Assembly (NCBI RefSeq): GCF_002224265.1
Contig: NZ_CP012882.1
Span: forward strand, 930,001 to 994,000
Direction: 5' to 3'
Length of the DNA stretch: 64,000 nucleotides
Source of the DNA: Vibrio vulnificus NBRC 15645 = ATCC 27562
Lineage (GTDB): Bacteria; Pseudomonadota; Gammaproteobacteria; Enterobacterales; Vibrionaceae
Under the pieces are notes generated by a model. That model did no database searches. It worked only from the letters and a program-made list of their open reading frames with translations, and was not told where the DNA came from. Numbering within the stretch: position 1 is the first letter of the stretch; each line of letters opens with the position of its first letter. Made by a program: the position numbers and the translations under genes. This document shows, piece after piece, positions 63,820-64,000 of this stretch.

Positions 63820-64000
63820 TTAGCCGTTATCTTCTAACCACCAGGGTTTGAGTGGTGATTCTTCATTAAGCACAAGGCGCTGACCAATCTCTGGGCTGAT
63901 CATTGTCACGCCTTTTTCTTCGCTGAACTGTCGCGCTTTTTCCATCGGTTCATGCCAATCGTGCATCGCCAAATCAAAGGTGCTGTTGTGAATCGGCATC
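63820..64000 (-). CDS. C-terminal part of an MBL-fold metallo-hydrolase, UlaG/RomA-like (partial)
   Basis: 60 codons before the stop at 63820-63822 lie in the window and the gene continues past the right edge. MPIHNSTFDLAMHDWHEP corresponds to the H-W/N-G/S-T-F-x-L-A-x-x-x-W-x-E-P motif at the end of UlaG/NAPE-PLD-like metallo-beta-lactamase-fold hydrolases, with the last metal-site His. The 123 bases between it and gene B hold no gene. Confidence 0.75.
   Translation of the reverse strand, partial: MPIHNSTFDLAMHDWHEPMEKARQFSEEKGVTMISPEIGQRLVLNEESPLKPWWLEDNG

Noticed and set aside
63697..63831. Possible integron attC-like site after the AT-rich gene pair (foldable, ends in CGTTATC, inner GATGCAG/CTGCATC hairpin)
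   Set aside because: The outer bases do not fit RYYYAAC/GTTRRRY, and the right end lies inside the stop region of the minus-strand MBL-fold gene. No other cassette boundary is near.
1..64000. CRISPR arrays, rRNA, tRNA genes, prophage or replication origin
   Set aside because: Looked for regular spaced repeats, tRNA-like cloverleaf segments and phage or replication gene sets; none seen.

Overview
The window reads as part of a Vibrio chromosome, most likely chromosome 2 of a Harveyi-clade species (V. parahaemolyticus / V. alginolyticus type). The basis is the vemP-secD2-secF2 locus with its Vibrio-specific arrest peptide, the phaB-phaA-phasin-phaC cluster, a nap operon followed by the short membrane protein always seen near Vibrio nap genes, an adjacent narQ-narP pair, and an ERIC-like repeat of Vibrio type. 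From memory, V. cholerae carries the same sec/pha/nap/nar neighbourhood on its second chromosome. No rRNA, tRNA or CRISPR array was seen.

Layout. 1-3.6 kb: the end of an unidentified gene, then vemP and the second SecDF pair. 4-8.3 kb: polyhydroxybutyrate synthesis. 8.5-10.4 kb: a structured leader and an SgrR-type regulator. 10.5-17.7 kb: periplasmic nitrate reductase (napFDABC plus a 44-residue membrane protein) on the minus strand, divergent from narQP on the plus strand, with NarP-like and FNR-like sites between them. 17.9-21.5 kb: a small membrane protein, a response regulator/CheC-like protein coupled to a PAS protein, and Nnr. 21.6-23.7 kb: a beta-barrel protein and guaC with an unusual two-hairpin leader. 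24-25.2 kb: an uncharacterised cold-shock-like/AT-hook-like pair. 25.4-31 kb: a complete RND efflux system (outer-membrane protein, adaptor, pump). 31.3-39.4 kb: a cluster with two related LysR-type regulators, an exported M20 amidohydrolase, two outer-membrane proteins and an exported serine hydrolase. 39.6-47.7 kb: fatty-acid oxidation (CoA-transferase-fadB-fadA, an AraC regulator, and an Old-Yellow-Enzyme-type enoate/dienoyl-CoA reductase), which could exchange acetyl-CoA with the PHB pathway.

47.8-51.6 kb is the most interesting part. An IS903-type IS5-family element is interrupted in both of its terminal inverted repeats, at the same base, by two oppositely oriented copies of an IS1111-type IS110-family element. 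The non-coding 3' part of the IS110 element carries four short segments that match both halves of the reconstructed target and both halves of the element's own joined ends. That is the pattern expected of a bridge (seeker) RNA programmed against the IS903-type terminus.

51.7-64 kb: an RNA methyltransferase, rnk, an ERIC-like repeat, a secreted sphingomyelinase with a translationally coupled chaperone-like partner, acetyltransferases including a type-B chloramphenicol acetyltransferase, rhlE, a VOC gene broken by an in-frame UGA, a cation-diffusion exporter with a MarR-type regulator and three tandem operator-like palindromes, an AT-rich unidentified gene pair, and the end of an MBL-fold hydrolase gene.
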